From: Heliopora coerulea
Taxonomy: Eukaryota > Cnidaria > Anthozoa > Scleralcyonacea > Helioporidae
NCBI GenBank assembly: GCA_030142905.1
Contig: JASJOG010000188.1
Coordinates: forward strand, 372,001-436,000
Reading direction: 5' to 3'
Length of the DNA stretch: 64,000 nucleotides
Shown: piece after piece, positions 37,815 to 48,376 of the stretch
Numbering within the stretch: the stretch's first letter is position 1
Layout: every line of letters begins with the position of its first letter
The notes under the pieces: model-generated
Database searches by the model: none
What the model was told of the DNA's origin: nothing
The model's input: only the letters and a program-made list of their open reading frames with translations
Position numbers and translations under genes: made by a program

Positions 37815-38271
37815 GCACAGTCCATTTAAATGAACTGGATTAAAACTAGAAGCAAGTTGCTACCCGCAACCTAAGGTCCTAAGGTTATATGTCCTTCGTG
37901 TCCATAACCCTTTGAATGATTCTTTCTGTTCCAAGTAATACTGTCTTTTGCAGCATTTCAACTGGTATTGCTGACCCAATCTTTTCCAAAAACCCTTCGA
38001 GTCTTTTTGATATCGTTCCCAAGGCACCAACAACTGTTGTTATGACTTCCACTTGGTTTAACGTCCATATTCTTGATATTTCCATTTTCAAATCCCGGTA
38101 TTTCAAAATTTTCTCCAGTTCCTTCGTTCCCACCCTATTACCTCCAGGTATTACTATGTCAATAATACACGCTGTCTTCTTTTCTTTGTCCACTATAAAT
38201 AAATCAGGTCTCCTGTGTTCTATTTCATGGTCATTGAACATTGAAATCCCACAATAATTTATGATGTCTAT
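37815..38271 (-). pseudogene. R4-like LINE 3' end (RLE), copy C
   Basis: The - strand frame at 37885-38241 reads EHRRPDLFIVDKEKK, ACIIDIVIPGGNRV and LGTISKRLEG, the C-terminal nuclease of the same LINE type. Its upstream part continues at 38986-39858 beyond a hAT-type insertion (38272-38985). Both are therefore one LINE copy split later. Confidence 0.75.
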
Positions 38272-38985
38272 CAGTGGCGTAACTGAAGCTTTTTTTTTTT
38301 GGGGGGGGGGGAGCGAAAGCCTAATTTTCTCTACAAAGTTTATAACATCATGGTTAAGATTGATTGTCCTTGGAATTATCTAACTCTGCGAAAGGGTTGG
38401 AAGGTGCACCAAGAAATTTATATTTCTTTATATATTTAAGACCAAAGTCTTATGATATTTCAAATTATGTTTATTGCGATAGCCGTCGTCAAAATTTTCA
38501 CTGCAAACCAAACAACGAACCTTTCGTCGCTTTTTCGAAGGACGCGTTGACATATCGATGATTTCTTAAACGATTAAACGGGCTGATCAAGTTAAACTCG
38601 CAAAGTTCTGTCTATTGCAGCGTGTCTTGTACTCCGGATCCAAAAAGGGAGACCTATCATTAGCGCATTGTGAACAAATCAACACGGTCAGTGTCCTGCT
38701 TCATTCTGCTTTGCACAAAAAGAGCATGCAGCTGAGCTGTCTGTCTCATAAAATCCGTCGAAAAGCAGTTCGATTTAGCTCAATCATTAAAATATAATTA
38801 AGGTATATTACTTTGAATACCGAGACCGTGAGCAATATAAATAATTTGTTGAAAAAAGCTTCTAAAAAACCTACCTAATAAGATACCAAATAACCATTTC
38901 GGTTATTCCCTACAGAGCAAATCTTTCCAACGAAATTTCCTGGTTGGGATAACTTGCCCCCCTGGTCCCCCAAGTTACGCTATTG
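38272..38985. mobile_element. 714-bp hAT-type miniature element
   Basis: The ends are CAGTGGCGTAACT and its near-complement AGTTACGCTATTG. The 8-bp flanks ATGTCTAT (38264-38271) and ATGACTAT (38986-38993) differ at one base. An 8-bp duplication and CAG-type ends are the hAT signature. An internal T-run/G-run follows the left end. No transposase; it splits an R4-like LINE. Confidence 0.8.
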
Positions 38986-39858
38986 ATGACTATTTTTTAA
39001 CACCCCTTGTGGTTGGTGTTCATACCATTTGTTTGCATGTTCCAAGTTGTATTTCGTACACAAATGCCAATGGACTTTACGGCCTACACTACATTGTCAT
39101 GTCTACCCTTATACTTTCCTTGCGCCAACTTGCAGCACTCACTATATATTTCGGTTTCTATTATATTGCCTGGCCTCACACACTCCAGAAATGGCTCAAC
39201 ACTGTGTTTAAAATACCAACCCACAATGTTTTTTCTCTCTTTGAATATTGCTTTAGGCACCAATAAGTCCACGTCCACCTCTTCTCGTTGGTATATAAAT
39301 TCTGTTAATGTCGCTCTTTGGATGTAACGCCCCATTCGTAGTCATAAGTTTCCTTTTCCGTCTGTCCATCTCCAATAAGTCATCTTTATTCCATCGTATT
39401 ATTCCTCCACTATATCTAACTAGCGAAACAGCCCATATGTTGATGGCCAATATCTTATTTCGTCCGTTCAATATTGATTTAAGCACAAGTTTCAGTCTCC
39501 TTATACACTTGTTTCTAAATATTGTCTTCCTTTCCCTATACATGACTTGGTTAGATTGCAGTATTCCTAAGTACTTGTACACGTCTCCATCCATTTGCTA
39601 CATTACCTGGCCATCAGGCAATATTATACCATAACACTCGACTGCTTTCCCTCTCTTTAGTATTAGTAAAGCGCATTTCTTTATACCGAATTCCATTCTG
39701 ATATCTGTGCTAAAAAGGTGTACCGTCCTTACCAGCGAATCTATTTGGTCACGAGATTTCCCATATAGTTTTAAATTATCCATGAACAACAGGTGGTTGA
39801 TTTTATGGTTCTTTTCCCTAAGTTCATATCCTGCCGTTGCTTCCAACATTTTTATCAT
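38986..39858 (-). pseudogene. R4-like LINE, RT and thumb region, upstream part of copy C
   Basis: 39598-39858 reads LLFMDNLKLYGKSRDQIDSL, the catalytic-motif region, in which the second catalytic Asp is Asn (FMDN). 39253-39594 reads DGDVYKYLGILQSN and NRIYIPTRRGGRGL, the post-RT region. Several frame changes follow toward 39000. The missing Asp and the frame breaks make it non-functional. Confidence 0.75.
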
Positions 39859-40397
39859 TAGGGATGATAATGTCAGCTATTGACCACTTCTCTTCTTCTT
39901 TCTCCAAAACAACTATATCTGGTTTTCGACATTCTATGTGATGATCACACTGTATCTTGAAATCTCGTAACACATTTATCTGATCAGATTCCACCACTCC
40001 TTTCAGGGCATCATCATACCAAGGAGCTGCTCGCTCCAAGCCATATTTCCCACATAATGTCCAATGGACTATTCTTGCCATGTTATCATGTCTTCTTTTA
40101 TATTTCCATTGAGTAAGCATTTTGCATTCTCTAATCAAATGTCTCCACACTTTCTCCTTTTTCACAGCACATTCGACATAGGGGTGATTCAGCAATGTTA
40201 TCTATGTTGAACTTGATGTAGTTAGTTCTTAATTCCTGTTCTTGCGTAGCATAGATAAGACCTTCTGTTTCTGCCTTGAAATAAGTCTTTTTCAACCACA
40301 ACTACCTCTTCTCCTTTTCAATGTCATCACTTGTCTCCTTACAGAATTGGCCATATATCTTCTTATTGCTCCATTTCTGTTCTCTTTCGTCTGTCTT
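39830..40397 (-). pseudogene. R4-like LINE 3' end, copy D
   Basis: The - strand frame 39824-40195 contains HLIRECKMLTQWKYKRRHDN and ECRKPDIVVLEKEEEKWSIA, followed by DIIIPNDKNVG, the RLE. Upstream sequence to 40397 continues the thumb region with breaks. It ends at an (ATT)n tract (~40398-40417) and its 3' end is fused to the 5' end of the preceding copy. Confidence 0.7.
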
Positions 40398-40417
40398 ATT
40401 ATTATTTATATTATTAT

Positions 40418-42095
40418 TACAACTCGCACACCACCCAACTAAGGACAGTGGAAGGGGTCTAAGCCTGCTACGGGCTCCCAACCAGTGGCGGCGGAACTGG
40501 GGGGGCTAGGGGGGCTTTAGCCTCCCCCAAAAGTATAAGTGGGGGGGCTTAGCCCCCCAAAATATTTACTGGAAAAATATAAAATTACGAAATAGACAAT
40601 ATAACAGACATTGTGATTCATTGAAGATTTGATTGAGCGAAAAGTGTATTTAGATTGATTTTTTTTTACCTATCTTTACCTTTGAATCTGAAGCATTGAA
40701 AAAATGTTCATGAGTTAAGATGGTTAATATTGTCTCACATCTCGAAATTTCCGACCGACTTCTTGCATAAATTGAATTCGTTTATTTGGAGTAAATTCTT
40801 CATGTAAAACTGAAACTCAGAGATCTAAGGATAACAATAAATTTCGTTACCGATCCAAAGCAAACCATAATCCTTCTAAACAAATCCACGTGGTGCGGGA
40901 AAAAAGTCAAAAAAGTGCATGAATATTAAAATAATTTTAATAAAAGTAAATAGTGATCAATGGAGCAGTCAAAAACTGTTTAAGTTCTTTTCACTTCTTC
41001 CACGGAAGCGGCAAAGGGGTTAAGAAAACCAAAATTCTGAATACAAGCAAAACGAAGTATTAACTGTAGAAAGTGAAAGTGGTCTTACATTTGAATAAAT
41101 GTTTTCATTTGGCTTATGCTAATATATCTTGTTAATGATTGTCTGAATGCAAAGAAAAATCCATTTAGACTTTATGTATAGGAAACAACCGGACACTATT
41201 TTTATGTTCGGATGCGCATTAAGAAACGTTTCATAGCTAATACTCCAAACTCAATTAAAATTTTTCTTTGGCTTAGCTGAAAATTAGCCCCCCCCAAAAT
41301 AAATGTTGTTCCGCCGCCCCTGCTCCCAGCATCCCGCCAGGTAAGGCCACAACAGACATTGCACATTTCAGGGAACTTGTGGGGAAAGAAAATTTTACCA
41401 TTAAAATGGATTTTAGGAAACGCCCACGGGGCCAGCCTTTACTCGCCCAACTTATCCAGTCAGGAAGGAGCAAGGGATATACAGCCCTCTAAAGTCCCTG
41501 AAAGTGCTCCCCGATGCGTATATCCAGTTTGACCTTAACAGTATCCTGTTGCACTTCCGACCAATTAAGGTCAGTTTAGGCGTGCCACTGCAAGGGTTAA
41601 AACTGAATATTGTTTTATTCTTAGACTAGTGCAGATCTGTTTCAGCCCTTAAGGCTGGTTTATCCTCAACCAACTAAGATCAGGGGCATCAGCCTGCTGT
41701 ACAGATTTTCTTCTAGTCCTTGGGTTGACAGGGCAGGTTTGCCAACACCTGAAGGTAGTGTACTTGCACCTGCCAGCCAATTAAGGCAAGCTGAGGCTTT
41801 CGGCTACTTGTCTACCCAGCTGGCAAGGCAGGGACGCCACTCCCTAGGTCATCTCATCAAAGCCTGCTCGTTTTATGGAGGTCACTGGCTCCGAGTCAAT
41901 GCCCTGCCTACCTATTTCTGGTTTTATCTCGGAGTTTCCTTCTCCTAGATAAGTTGCCATCCAAGGCTAAAGAGTCTTATCTACCCTTGGCTAAGGGGTA
42001 GCTGGCAGTTGCCAAAGGTGCCACCCCGGATTCTGGTGGGTGGAAGCGTCCACATTCCCGTAGTAGGCTTAAGCTGTGCTTGTCCTACTCCAGTG
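40418..42095 (+). repeat. ~830-bp interspersed repeat, copy 3, split by a hAT element
   Basis: 40418-40482 and 41323-42095 together rebuild the same repeat as at 32477-33310, interrupted by the element at 40483-41322. (ATT)n lies at both outer ends (~40398-40417 and 42100-42135). The retained 69-codon frame at 41739-41948 matches copy 2. Confidence 0.85.
40483..41322. mobile_element. 840-bp hAT-type miniature element
   Basis: Terminal repeats are CAGTGGCGGCGGAAC and the complement GTTCCGCCGCCCCTG, with one mismatch. The flanks CTCCCAAC (40475-40482) and CTCCCAGC (41323-41330) are an 8-bp target duplication with one change. Subterminal G-runs and C-runs (GGGGGGCTTAGCCCCCC-like) could pair. 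No coding sequence. Confidence 0.85.
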
Positions 42096-42212
42096 CCCAA
42101 TATATATTATTATTATTATTATTACTATTATTACTATTGAATATAATGCAAATTGGTATAATGGGTACTAGTGTTTGTGAAGCAACTCTCTGTATTATGC
42201 TCTTCATGTCAG

Positions 42213-42497
42213 GATCTGGCAAGAAACAATTGAAAATCGGAAAGCTGAACATAAACGTTTACCAAGACGTTTGTCGCACGTTAAATATTCCAAATCCTGG
42301 CAGAGATTACAAGACATTGGCTGGAGAACTGGGCTACAACGCAGAAAAAGTAAAGGAGTTTGAACAAGAGAAAAATCCTGCTGGTGCCGTCCTGTCTCAC
42401 TGGGGAAGCAAGTCTGGAAATACTGTCAACAAGCTGATAGGAATTCTCAAGGGCATGGGAAATGATGTGGTTGCCGAAAAATTGGAACAAACACTGG
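42213..42497 (+). CDS. Roco gene, exon 3: Death domain 1
   Basis: The acceptor is CTTCATGTCAG and the donor is G|GTAAGA; it is 285 nt and symmetric (phase 1 to 1). With the carried G it reads GSGKKQLKIGKLNINVYQDV, then CRTLNIPNP, DYKTLAGELGYNAEKVKEFE, NPAGAVLSHWG and a final helix ending EKLEQTLG. The pattern LA..LG....V..F......P....L..W......T...L...L...G matches the six-helix Death fold. It is the most diverged of the four copies. Phase-1 symmetric exons are typical of shuffled domains. Splicing from exon 2, 14 kb away, is inferred from frame and order. Confidence 0.75.
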
Positions 42498-43894
42498 GTA
42501 AGATTTCAACCTTATTTTTAATGAACTACTAATTTGAGCTTAGTCGAAGAAGAAAAGGTCTTAACTCTACCTTCGTTACTACATTTAGGAGGGTATGAGG
42601 AACAATAGTTAGTAAGGAAAGAAACAAGATTTCTTTTTTCGTAAATAGGAGAATGGGCCAAAACAAGACACCTCCGGAATAACTGGGTAATCATTCCGCG
42701 ACTATACAAGCTTATATTCCACACGGTTCGGTTTCCTTTGTTCTTTTGGGGGAATATATTTAATATCCCTTGTCAATTAACTGCCTAAAAGGCTGGTGGC
42801 ACTTTCTATCAGTAAATGGTAAATGCCGAGCCATAAAGAATGAAGGAAGACAATGGTATAACAATGAATTTATATTCCCCTCTCATAGTCGCTTTTCATA
42901 TTCCCCTCTGATATTCCCTCCAAATATTCCACTGTAATATTTCCCGCGCCACTACATATCCTCCTTCTAAGTTAAGAAAAAAGTCAGGAACACCAAGTAC
43001 ACTTCAACAATATACATTCTAAGTAAAGATTATATGCCATGACCAAGGTGTTTAAGCGATATATAAACCTGAGGGCGAAGCCCGAAGGTTGATATATTGC
43101 TTCAACACGGAGGTTAAGGTATATAACCGACTTATATCATCGTTGGTGAAGTTTCGAAAGAAGTAATTAACTTGCCCGACAAACGGACAGAAATGATGAA
43201 ATTTTGGTTGAAAGTTCATGAATATCGTTATAATATTTATAAGTTAGTTATAAGCGGCTCGAGAACAAAAGAAACTGAGCTAACGATGGTATAACAAGTC
43301 TTATAAACACGTTAAACTTCTCACATTTTAAGTACAACTGAACAGTTGCTTATCTTGAGAGCACGTGACTTAGCTCGGGAAATGCTATCGCCTACCTTAA
43401 ATTCCTTTGTTGTTGGCTATTCATGAAGCAGTCCTTGTTTCTTTGTAAAACGTCTGAAACGGACTCTTTAACTTTTCAACTAACCCTTTGGTAGGTATGA
43501 AGAGAACTTATGTACTTATGACCTTATATCCACGGGGATATGTTATCCACTCACCTCGTTGCCTCAAAATAACCTGTACTTAATAACCCAAGCCTAATAG
43601 ACTAAAATGATGGTCAAAAGGGGCAAAGCGATCAGAGACACTCTACAACCCTTGAAATGCGTGCAGTCGCCGCTTAACGATAGAAGAGCACGTGATAACA
43701 ACTGTAGTACATACCGGTAAGACGTAGCATATTGCATCAGGGAGCGATCTGACAGTCAAACATTAATCTTTTGCATCATGTAATGATGTAATAGAACATA
43801 GAACGAAAAGGCTGCAATTGTTTTCAATGAAGAAGAAAGCAGTAAATTAAGCGAGAAAATGTTAGCCAAATAATATTTTTATTAACAATTTTTA
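42498..43894. other. intron 3, first part
   Basis: No coding sequence is recognised. A possible relic of a linker exon at about 43826-43866 (GAAGAAGAAAGCAGTAAATT, ending GAGAAAAT) resembles the end of the exon at 45721-45807, but contains a stop. Confidence 0.4.
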
Positions 43895-44061
43895 TCATTC
43901 GGGTTCGATCCTCGTCTTTTGCTCAGAAATCGCTTTTCTGAGGACAGAGCTTGACGAACGTACATCTGTCATTCAACATATCTCCAAGCTCCCACAATTC
44001 AAAATATACGTCTCATAGGTCACATTAACATATGGTGGCTTCCGCTCAGGTCGCACATATA

Positions 44062-45304
44062 CAGTCAACTCTCGCCTTGCGGACACCCCGCTATTACGGA
44101 CACCCCGTTATTACGGACAGATAGTAAATCCCCGGCCGAAACTACTATGAAATGTATTGAAATAACTCTCGCTATTACGGACTCTCGCTATTACGGAATT
44201 GCGGACACTTCTTGCGGTCCCAAACTAACATTTGTATAGTTTTACTCTTGTTACAACGGACACCTGCTGTTTGTCAGCGGAAGTTCTTTGAATATTCTGT
44301 TTGTCATTACTTCTGTCGACAAAAATGACAGACAAAATATAAACGTGTCTTTCAATACAACCAAGATGTATGTTGCAATCTTCAAAGTTCTTCCGCTCGG
44401 TTTACATTACTTTCGAGGCTTTTCACTTTGTTATGCTATTTTAATGCTCTTGACAGACTTGCGCTTTTGTGTAGACTATGTAGTGGCTATTCCTTCGTGT
44501 TTGTCTCGCAAGGACTGCCTGGCTATATCACTGCCAATAATGAATTTGTCAAGTCTTGTCAAATATCTATGTTCACCATAAAACTTGTAAAGAACGGGAA
44601 TTTCTAAACCCAGGCCAGCTCATCTGTTTACCCTCTTTCCACAAATGACAGGTTCTCCTCTGTGATTTACTCTTTTCAAAAATGAAGAAACAATTTTGGA
44701 CAGTCCTAAAGGGATATGCCCCACAACTCGTCCGTTATTTTCTGTTATGGCCACAGCATGTGGATCTTTGGCATTTTCCGGTTCACGTTGAAGCACGAGA
44801 GTCATGTCAATTTCAGGCTGAAATTCGTCTTTGTAAGCATGGTGGCCTCTCAACCAAGAATAAGACTTTTATTCTTCACACTTTTCTTGACTTGCCATGA
44901 ATTTGTTAGTATTTGTCAGTATTTGTCTAAAACAGGATTACTACCTTCGCATAAGTCGACTGAGTTTTGTTACGTTCTTGTAACTTTACAGTGAAGGAAA
45001 AGGCAATTGACACTGATTCATGTTACAATTTGATTTTTGGTTTGGGTATATGATATTTTTTTTCTCAATACAAATTTTTTGATTTGTATTTTAATTTGTA
45101 TTTTGTATTTATATATCACAGTAAATGTTAACTAGAAATTGAAAGAAGCTGGACATTTTAAAATAAAAAAGCAGTAATATATAATAAAGATATTTTACAG
45201 CCTGACTATGGGTCATTTTTCTTGCACCCCGCTGTTGCGGACACTCGCTATTACGGACACCAAATGACAGTCCCCAGGGTGTCCGCAATAACGACAGTTG
45301 ACTG
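44062..45304. mobile_element. pogo/Tigger-like element carrying a HIRAN-like frame
   Basis: It begins CAGTCAACTCTCGCCTTGCG and ends CGACAGTTGACTG, with TA at both borders (44060-44061, 45305-45306). Repeated CTATTACGGACACC motifs lie near both ends, in opposite orientation. At 1,243 bp it lacks a recognisable DDE transposase. It interrupts a SINE dimer in intron 3 of the Roco gene. Confidence 0.85.
44620..44853 (-). CDS. HIRAN-like domain frame inside a DNA transposon
   Basis: The 77-codon frame reads RGHHAYKDEFQPEIDMTLVL, QREPENAKDPHAVAI, NNGRVVGHIPLGLSKIVSSF and GEPVICGKRV. The order R-G-x-x-x-Y, RE-x-x-N-x-x-D-x-x-A-V-A-I and VGH-x-P matches the HIRAN fold, which binds DNA 3' ends in HLTF/Rad5-like helicases. 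It also occurs alone in multicopy cnidarian genes. It lies between the TIRs of a Tigger-like element, so it is probably captured cargo or an exon of the parent element. I see no clear intron borders. Function here is unknown. Confidence 0.5.
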   Translation of the reverse strand: MRGHHAYKDEFQPEIDMTLVLQREPENAKDPHAVAITENNGRVVGHIPLGLSKIVSSFLKRVNHRGEPVICGKRVNR

Positions 45305-45720
45305 TATATCGAATTTGCACCTTAGCTCACCATCTGAGTCTTGGTAGCTCAATGGTTAGAGCGTCTTACCGGTCATCAGAAGGTTACGCGTTCGATCCCC
45401 GTCTGGGACTCGGAAGTCATTTTTCTGAGGATAGAGCTCGACGAACGTACATCTCTCATTCAACATATCTCCAAGCTCCCACAATTTAAAATATATTATG
45501 AAATGATAACTTCACAATTAAAATATATATCTCGTAGATTTTAATACTGGTTAAAGGAACCCCTTACTCGCATTGCGTATGTTTCTTTTTTGTGTTAATT
45601 TCACCTGACTTCGCGAGATTAAATTCACCATTATCCATCTGGCAAATCATACAATGGCTGTTGAGCCGGAAAGAAAGAGAGTTGACCATGCATCAATGAC
45701 ATAGTTCTTTTGCTTTACAG

Positions 45721-45807
45721 AACTGAGCTATGGAAGCCTTGGTGAACAAGATCTAATGGAGGTTGACCATACTCTTCCGTCGACTGAAGAAGAAAGCAAT
45801 GCATTTG
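45721..45807 (+). CDS. Roco gene, exon 4: linker exon a
   Basis: The acceptor is TTTGCTTTACAG and the donor is TTTG|GTGAGA; it is 87 nt and phase 1 to 1. It reads E-LSYGSLGEQDLMEVDHTL, then PSTEEESNAF. It is low-complexity, acidic and Ser-rich, with no fold recognised. It has the same length and phase as the next exon and aligns with it (SLGEQDLMEVD against [18 protein letters not shown] against GESNWS). It is likely a tandem exon duplication. Confidence 0.65.
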
Positions 45808-46010
45808 GTGAGAAAATATATTTAAAGTAGAAGTATAAAACTAAACTATCTTAATTTTAAACTGTTTAACTCACGGAACATAAATCTAAACACTGTGGAA
45901 TGGAGACGTTTTTGACATCTAATTCATTCCTCACTGAAACGTAAGACAAGATAAAAATTAGAGAAGTACGTCTTCGCCCTCAACTTAGAGATCTTGAACT
46001 GGTCATTTAT

Positions 46011-46012
<2 letters not shown>

Positions 46013-46055
<43 letters not shown>
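46013..46055. repeat. (TA)n microsatellite
   Basis: A pure TA run directly beside the hammerhead motif. Confidence 0.9.
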
Positions 46056-46056
<1 letters not shown>

Positions 46057-46101
46057 CTACAGACGGAACCGTTTCGGCCTGTTGGGCCTCATCAGTGTAG
46101 T
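46056..46101 (-). ncRNA. complete hammerhead ribozyme motif
   Basis: All catalytic-core positions can be read on the - strand. Stem I is ACUACA (complement of 46096-46101) paired with UGUAGU (complement of 46056-46061). CUGAUGA is the complement of 46089-46095. Stem II GGCC with loop CAACA pairs with GGCC (46076-46088). GAAA is the complement of 46072-46075. Stem III is ACGG-UU-CCGU. The cleavage nucleotide C is the complement of 46062. Every stem is perfectly paired. It lies antisense in intron 4 of the Roco gene, between TA-rich microsatellites. Such motifs are known in PLEs and retrozymes; no element borders were identified here. Confidence 0.85.
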
Positions 46102-46189
46102 GCTGATGAGCAGGATGAAATAGCCTACATTATATAGGCAACTCAAATGTCCCACGCTTGTGGTACATCTAAGCCATGCCAGAGCGTAT

Positions 46190-46720
46190 ATATGTATATA
46201 TATATATATATATACATATATACATATATACATATATACATATATACATATATACATATATACATATATACATATATACATATATACATATATACATATA
46301 TACATATATACATATATACATATATACATATATACATATATACATATATACATATATACATATATACATATATACATATATACATATATACATATATACA
46401 TATATACATATATACATATATACATATATACATATATACATATATACATATATACATATATACATATATACATATATACATATATACATATATACATATA
46501 TACATATATACATATATACATATATACATATATACATATATACATATATACATATATACATATATACATATATACATATATACATATATACATATATACA
46601 TATATACATATATACATATATACATATATACATATATACATATATACATATATACATATATACATATATACATATATACATATATACATATATACATATA
46701 TATACATATATATACATATA
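46190..46720. repeat. ~500-bp microsatellite, (ACATATAT)n
   Basis: An almost uninterrupted 8-bp unit repeats more than 60 times, with (TA)n at both ends. Long Tyr/Ile/His frames on all strands are artefacts. It sits just upstream of the acceptor of exon 5. Confidence 0.95.
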
Positions 46721-46741
46721 AAAATACCTTTTGCATTTTAG

Positions 46742-46828
46742 AAAGGAGCCTTAGAAGCCAGAGAGAGCGGGATATCACGGATGTTGAAAAAGCGTCTACC
46801 TCAAATGATGGAGAAAGCAATTGGTCAG
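46742..46828 (+). CDS. Roco gene, exon 5: linker exon b
   Basis: The acceptor is TTGCATTTTAG and the donor is GGTCAG|GTGAGC; it is 87 nt and phase 1 to 1. It reads [19 protein letters not shown], then [10 protein letters not shown]. It is a charged, probably disordered linker, and paralogous to exon 4. Inserting or skipping either would not change the frame, so alternative splicing could vary linker length. Confidence 0.65.
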
Positions 46829-47017
46829 GTGAGCGACTAGTTTTGTTGTGATGAATGTCTAAAATTTTTATGAAATGTTTTCACGGTAAGTATTTCAATT
46901 TATTCGCAAAGAGTCATACATATATAGCATACATTCGGCCATTCCTTAACTTGAACAGGGAAGACGAGGCCAACGGCATTCAGGTTGATTAAGATATTGA
47001 CTTTATTTTGATTGTAG

Positions 47018-47300
47018 GTGAAACAACGGCAAAAGAAATGGTAAGGGATCTTGACAGAGATAAACGAGACAGAGTGTGTCAAATACTAAATGTGAAGAAG
47101 GTTCCAAAAAAGGATTTCCGTAGTCTTGCCGCGAAAATGAAATTTGAGAAACATGAAATAGAAACATTTGAGCGGTCTGAGAATCCAACAGATGCCCTTT
47201 TACGAGACTGGGAGAGAAGAATGGAAAGTACGGTCGATAACTTGATCAAATTCCTGTTGAAGATGGGAAGAGATGATGTGATTCAAGTCGTCAAGGGAAC
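47018..47300 (+). CDS. Roco gene, exon 6: Death domain 2
   Basis: The acceptor is TTTTGATTGTAG and the donor is GGGAAC|GTAAGT; it enters in phase 1 and leaves in phase 2. It reads ETTAKEMVRDLDRDKRDRVC, then DFRSLAAKMKFEKHEIETFE, NPTDALLRDWERR, STVDNLIKFLLKMGRDDVIQ. The spacing of LA, the I..FE motif, the NPTDALL..W motif and the closing L..MGR.DVI helix is that of a Death domain. It is closely related to the next two exons and clearly distinct from Death domain 1. Death domains form homotypic complexes in NF-kappaB and cell-death signalling. Confidence 0.85.
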
Positions 47301-47666
47301 GTAAGTATCGATTTGCACTGTGCCGAATTTTCACGAACTAACTTATGATGGTCAGGTAATATACTCCGATAGGAACTTATAGAGCACGATGGACCAACAT
47401 GGAAGTGTCACCTGGTCCTCCACACGCCAACAATTCCCTGTTTTACGATTACATAAAGTACATGTAGTTTTCTTTTATTGACTTAAAAAAAAAATCCATT
47501 TTGTTGATTTACACACTTAAACAAATTGACTAAAATACGCTAACATCTCTTGTGTCTTCATTACCCCCTAAGGTTGACTTTTTGGCAAGTGGTAAAGCAT
47601 CATGGAAGAAGAGGTGCAGTTACCCCTCTCCTTTAATAAATGTTTTAATGCTTATATCTTTTCTAG

Positions 47667-47936
47667 GAAGCATATGGTGAGGAATCTTGACAGTACCATA
47701 CGGAATCAGGTGTGTGAGAAACTAAATAAGAAGAGAATCAGAGAGAAGGATTTTCGCAAGCTAGCTAAGTTACTGAATTTCGAGAAAGAACAGATCCAGG
47801 TCTTGGAACAGGAAGCAAATCCAACAGATGCCTTGTTAGAAGACTGGCAAACAGAAGCAGAAAGTACAGTACAAAAGTTGGTGGAATTAATGAACGAGAT
47901 GAACAGAGATGATGTAGTTCAGATCTTAAATGGAGC
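47667..47936 (+). CDS. Roco gene, exon 7: Death domain 3
   Basis: The acceptor is ATCTTTTCTAG and the donor is GGAGC|GTTAGT; it is 270 nt and phase 2 to 2. It reads KHMVRNLDSTIRNQVCEKLN, then DFRKLAKLLNFEKEQIQVLE, NPTDALLEDWQTE, STVQKLVELMNEMNRDDVVQ. Exon borders fall at the same positions as in Death domains 2 and 4. This shows tandem exon duplication after the module acquired phase-2 borders. The preceding intron is 366 bp. Confidence 0.85.
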
Positions 47937-48376
47937 GTTAGTATTACTTTTCGTCTGGCTTAATTTTTCCTTTCCCTTCACAAAAGTAATTTTTAATCCC
48001 AGTGCACCAAATTACGTCAGTACTGACTAATAAGCTGCCTTAGCTGCCGAGATACGTTAATGTTATCAATAAGCATCCCCAATTGCCTCAGTGAAATTTA
48101 TATTTGACAATTGAGATACCATGATTAAAAGCAATCATTACAATATGCTAAATACTAAACAAAAAGATTTTCTCTGACAAAAAGATGTATGTTTTTACAC
48201 TAATGCTGTTTATATGGACATTTCAGAGACACTAAACTTTAAAACTATTTACGTTATGCCTATTTCATGGACTTGGGTATAAAATTTTATTAGAAAACTG
48301 GCCTTTGTCAACAACTCGGGCAGGGACAATCTAATCTTTTAATGGAGGCTTTTAATAATGCGTTTAATTTTAATAG

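Larger units (their letters stand above)
43895..45500 (+). repeat. tRNA-derived SINE dimer, split by a Tigger-like element
   Basis: The first unit (43895-44061) keeps a B box (GGTTCGATCC) and the tail. The second (45305-45500) has the full head: A-box-like TAGCTCAATGGTTAGAGC near 45346-45363 and B box GTTCGATCCCC near 45391-45401. A tail ending CAAGCTCCCACAATTT follows. The DNA transposon at 44062-45304 sits between them at a TA. The head has tRNA promoter boxes but not a normal tRNA fold. Confidence 0.8.

Noticed and set aside
43826..43866. A third linker exon
   Set aside because: It resembles the end of exon 4 over about 30 bp, but has an in-frame TAA and no clear acceptor; at most a relic.
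46057..46851. Several 180-234-codon frames on both strands
   Set aside because: They translate the (ACATATAT)n microsatellite. Only the part at 46742-46828 is a supported exon.
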